From the NCBI RefSeq assembly GCF_021026315.1, contig NZ_JAJNCX010000001.1, positions 496,001-560,000 of the forward strand: a stretch of 64,000 nt of DNA. Direction: 5' to 3'. This DNA comes from Rhizobium sp. C4 (GTDB lineage Bacteria; Pseudomonadota; Alphaproteobacteria; Rhizobiales; Rhizobiaceae). The position numbers were made by a program, and so were the translations under genes. Of the stretch, positions 61,315-64,000 are shown in pieces; within the stretch, counting starts at the first letter, position 1; the number at the start of each line of letters is the position of its first letter. The notes under the pieces are model-generated. The model was not told the DNA's origin and did no database searches. It was given only the letters and a program-made list of their open reading frames with translations.

Positions 61315-64000
61315 GTGAACTTCTCCGAGATTTTCATCCGCCGCCCTGTCGCGACGATCCTTCTGATCGTCGGCGTCATGATGGCCGGCATTGGCGCCTT
61401 CCGCCAATTGCCCGTGGCAGCATTGCCGCAGGCCGACTTCCCGACCATCAGCGTTTCGGCACAGCTTGCCGGCGCCTCGCCCGACACGATGGCGGCAGCC
61501 GTCGCCACGCCGCTGATCAAGCAGTTCCAGACGATCGCCGGCATCGACTCGATCACCGCCAGCTCGTCGCTCGGCAGCACGCGCATCACGCTGCAGTTCG
61601 TGCTCACCCGCAATATCGACGCGGCGGCGGCCGACGTGCAGGCGGCGATTGCCCGTTCGCAGCGTGCGCTTCCGTCCAACCTGACGAGCACGCCGAGCTA
61701 CCGCAAGGTCAACCCGGCCGACAGCCCGATCATCTTCCTGGCGCTGACCAGCGATACCGCACCAGTCACTCAGATGGACGACATTGCGCAGAACGTGCTG
61801 TCGCCCGCCCTTTCGACGGTTGATGGCGTGGCACAGGCGCAGGTCTTCGGTTCCAAGACCTATGCGGTGCGCGTCGAAGCCAATGCGGACAAGCTTGCCG
61901 CCCGTGGCCTGAGCCTGACCCAGGTCGCCAGCGCATTGCGGGCCGCCAACGACCAGACGCCGCTCGGCACGCTGCAGAATTCCTCGCAGGCGCTAGCCGT
62001 CAATGCGGACACGCAGCGCACCAATGCCGACCAATTCCGCACGCTGATCATTGCCACCCCCGGCGGACGCATCGTCCGCCTCGGCGATGTTGCCGACGTT
62101 CAGGACAGCATTGAAAACAAGCAGCAGGGCAGCTGGCTCGACGGCCAGCCGACGATTGCCGTCGCCGTCTATCGCCAGCCGGATGCCAATACGGTGGACG
62201 TGGTGGACCGCGTGAATGCGCAGATCCCGCAGCTGGAAGCCAACCTGCCGGCCGGCATGCATCTGAAGGTCGTCAACGACGCCTCCAACTCGATCCGCGA
62301 AGCCGTGTGGGACGTGCAGAAGACGCTGGCGATCACCATCGCGCTCGTCGTTCTGGTCATCTATCTCTTCCTGCGCCGCTTCTGGGCGACGATGATCCCT
62401 GCGCTCGCCGTGCCGCTCTCGATCGTCGCCACCTTCGGCTTCATGTACTGGCTGAACCTTTCGATCGACAATATCTCGCTGCTCGGCCTGACGCTCGCCG
62501 TCGGTCTCGTGGTGGACGACGCGATCGTCATGCTCGAAAACATCGTGCGCTATGTCGAAGAGGGGATGAGCCCCTTCGAGGCTGCCATCAAGGGCAGTAG
62601 CGAAGTGACGGCAACCATCGTCTCGATGTCGCTGTCGCTGGTCGCGGTGTTCCTGCCGATCCTGCTGATGGGCGGCGTGGTCGGGCGCGTTCTCAACGAA
62701 TTCGGTGTCGTCGTCTCGCTCTCGATCCTCGCCTCGGCGGTCGTGTCGCTGACGGTCACCCCGATGCTGACGGCGCGCCTGCCCGACACGGTTCATCACC
62801 ATTCGGACAAGAAGAGCCTCTTCGACCGGATCAACGATGGCTACGGCCGCTCGGTGGGCTGGTGCCTCAACCACAAGGTCATCGTCACCGTCGTCTTCCT
62901 GCTCTCCTTCGCAGGCTCGGCCTATCTCTTCGCCACCCTGCCCCGAAGCTTCTTCCCCAGCGAAGACAACGGGCTGCTGACGGTATCGACCCAGGCGCGC
63001 CAGGACATTTCCTACGAGGCCATGGCGAAGCTGCAGCAGCAGGCTGCCGCGGTGATGTCGGAAAACCCGGCCGTGCTGCACGTCACCTCGTCGCTCGGCG
63101 GCGGGCCCGGCGGCTCGACCTTCAACTCGGGCTCGATGTTCGTGCAGCTGAAGGAACGCGACCAGCGTCCGGCGCTTGAGATCACGCTTGCCCAGATGCG
63201 GCGCGCGCTCAACGATGTTGCGGGTCTGAAGACCTTCATCGTGCCGGTGCAGAGCCTGCGCTTCGGCGGCCGCAGCACGCAGAGCCAGTATCAGGTCGTG
63301 CTGAAGTCGCTGAACGCCGACGACACGCGCCAATGGTCGACCAAGCTGCAGAACGCAATGGCCGCCGACAGCGCCCACTACGTCGACGTGGCGACCGACC
63401 TGCAGAACAACGCGCTGCAGGCGAACATCAAGATCGACAATGACCGCGCCAATGCGCTCGGCATCACCTCGGCCTCGATCCGCAACATTCTGGAAGCCGC
63501 CTTTGGCACGCTGGACGTGACGCAGATCCAGACGACGGGCAACAGCTACAACGTCATTCTGGAGCTCGACCAGAGCCGGCAGTGGGATGAAACGGATCTC
63601 GGCGCACTGCTGGTGCCGACGACGACCGGCACGCAGGTTCCGCTGTCGAGCATCGCCACGATCAGCCGGACGGCTGGTCCGGTAACCGTCAACCAGACGG
63701 GACAGCTCACCGCCGTCACGTTGTCGTTCAACCTGCCGCAGGGCGTTTCCCTCGGGACGTCGACGGACCGGCTGAACGAGCTGCGCCGCGAAATCGGCAT
63801 GCCGGAAACGGTGACGACGGAACTGGCCGGCTCGGCGCAGATCTTCGCCCAGTCGACCGGCAATACCGGTCTGCTGATCGCCACCGCCATCCTGACCATC
63901 TATGTGGTTCTGGGTGTGCTCTACGAGAGCTTCATCCACCCGCTCACCATCCTGTCGGGTCTGCCGTCGGCTGCTCTTGGCGCACTTCTGGCGCTGAAGC
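61315..64000 (+). CDS. RND-family multidrug efflux permease, 5' part
   Basis: AcrB-type pumps export drugs or other compounds by proton exchange. The gene starts at GTG 61315, 14 bases after the adaptor, and runs off the window with about 895 codons read and no stop; intact homologues are about 1030 residues. The N-terminus MNFSEIFIRRPVATILLIVGVMMAGI is typical. The proton-relay helix GLTLAVGLVVDDAIVMLENIVRYVE has the Asp-Asp pair. The pore and docking domains follow, then SGNTGLLIATAILTIYVVLGVLYESFIHPLTILSGLP. It forms an operon with the adaptor. Substrate unknown. Confidence 0.95.
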   Translation, partial: MNFSEIFIRRPVATILLIVGVMMAGIGAFRQLPVAALPQADFPTISVSAQLAGASPDTMAAAVATPLIKQFQTIAGIDSITASSSLGSTRITLQFVLTRNIDAAAADVQAAIARSQRALPSNLTSTPSYRKVNPADSPIIFLALTSDTAPVTQMDDIAQNVLSPALSTVDGVAQAQVFGSKTYAVRVEANADKLAARGLSLTQVASALRAANDQTPLGTLQNSSQALAVNADTQRTNADQFRTLIIATPGGRIVRLGDVADVQDSIENKQQGSWLDGQPTIAVAVYRQPDANTVDVVDRVNAQIPQLEANLPAGMHLKVVNDASNSIREAVWDVQKTLAITIALVVLVIYLFLRRFWATMIPALAVPLSIVATFGFMYWLNLSIDNISLLGLTLAVGLVVDDAIVMLENIVRYVEEGMSPFEAAIKGSSEVTATIVSMSLSLVAVFLPILLMGGVVGRVLNEFGVVVSLSILASAVVSLTVTPMLTARLPDTVHHHSDKKSLFDRINDGYGRSVGWCLNHKVIVTVVFLLSFAGSAYLFATLPRSFFPSEDNGLLTVSTQARQDISYEAMAKLQQQAAAVMSENPAVLHVTSSLGGGPGGSTFNSGSMFVQLKERDQRPALEITLAQMRRALNDVAGLKTFIVPVQSLRFGGRSTQSQYQVVLKSLNADDTRQWSTKLQNAMAADSAHYVDVATDLQNNALQANIKIDNDRANALGITSASIRNILEAAFGTLDVTQIQTTGNSYNVILELDQSRQWDETDLGALLVPTTTGTQVPLSSIATISRTAGPVTVNQTGQLTAVTLSFNLPQGVSLGTSTDRLNELRREIGMPETVTTELAGSAQIFAQSTGNTGLLIATAILTIYVVLGVLYESFIHPLTILSGLPSAALGALLALK

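Noticed and set aside
61993-63939. Open frame of about 650 codons antisense to the RND permease
   Set aside because: Composition-driven shadow; Asp/Arg/His-rich and without recognisable sequence.

Overview
The window looks like chromosome from an alphaproteobacterium of the order Hyphomicrobiales, most likely family Rhizobiaceae. Coding DNA is GC-rich. Several gene orders are ones known from rhizobia and agrobacteria: uvrC-pgsA-moaD-moaE, lptF-lptG-lptD-surA-pdxA-rsmA, pepA-holC and fabD-fabG-acpP-fabF-mltG-yicC-gmk. A RopB/Omp25-type outer membrane protein and rhizobial-type intergenic repeats containing a GAAACCGG core fit the same group. The assignment rests on family recognition by eye; no database search was run.

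Layout. 1-1.5 kb: 3' end of purM, then purN (purine synthesis). 1.5-4.2 kb (minus): a molybdopterin oxidoreductase coupled to a Nudix hydrolase. 4.3-6.9 kb: rlmJ, a small four-cysteine secreted protein, a periplasmic RNase T2 and a GST. 7-7.7 kb (minus): a RopB-like porin. 8-13.1 kb: an SDR, uvrC, pgsA, moaD, moaE and ung, most of them tightly packed or overlapping. 13.1-15.1 kb: an orphan LivH-type permease and a CGNR zinc-finger regulator diverge from a perfect 17-bp-arm palindrome that carries outward-facing TATAAT boxes; a lipoprotein follows the regulator. 15.2-17.4 kb (minus): a globin-type chemoreceptor and ndk. 17.6-24 kb: AraC regulator, YbhB/YbcL protein, GST, DinB-family protein, ZinT under a Zur-like palindrome, acyl-CoA dehydrogenase under a TetR-like palindrome, and a LysE exporter.

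24.3-25.6 kb is a low-GC insert of two convergent membrane-protein genes whose stop codons abut. One is a free-standing, membrane-anchored copy of the EF-hand-like module usually found in large RTX-type exoproteins. The other resembles a two-helix ion channel with a lost selectivity filter. This is the least ordinary locus in the window.

25.8-35.8 kb: ABC-F ATPase, DUF1311 protein, polysaccharide deacetylase lipoprotein, DUF1269 protein, a three-gene TadG/TadE/TadE-like set, holC (apparently starting at CTG) and pepA, and a PAP2 phosphatase. 36-43.5 kb: the LPS-transport and outer-membrane assembly operon lptF-lptG-lptD-surA-like-pdxA-rsmA. 43.5-48.2 kb (minus): a metal/metalloid group of P1B ATPase (TPC type), VIT1/CCC1 transporter and two-domain ArsA, with no arsB, acr3 or arsD. 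48.5-55.7 kb (minus): gmk, yicC, mltG and the fatty-acid genes fabF, acpP, fabG, fabD. 55.8-64 kb: DUF3592 protein, aldo/keto reductase, a small secreted protein with an internal duplication, a YidB-family protein, a ChaA-type antiporter and a tripartite RND pump (adaptor plus permease, the latter cut by the window end).

How the genes connect. MoaD/MoaE form molybdopterin synthase, whose product supplies enzymes such as the oxidoreductase at 2-4 kb. LptF/G/D and SurA move LPS to and build the outer membrane; FabD/G/F and AcpP make its acyl chains; MltG trims nascent peptidoglycan. I saw no tRNA, rRNA, CRISPR array, transposase or phage gene.
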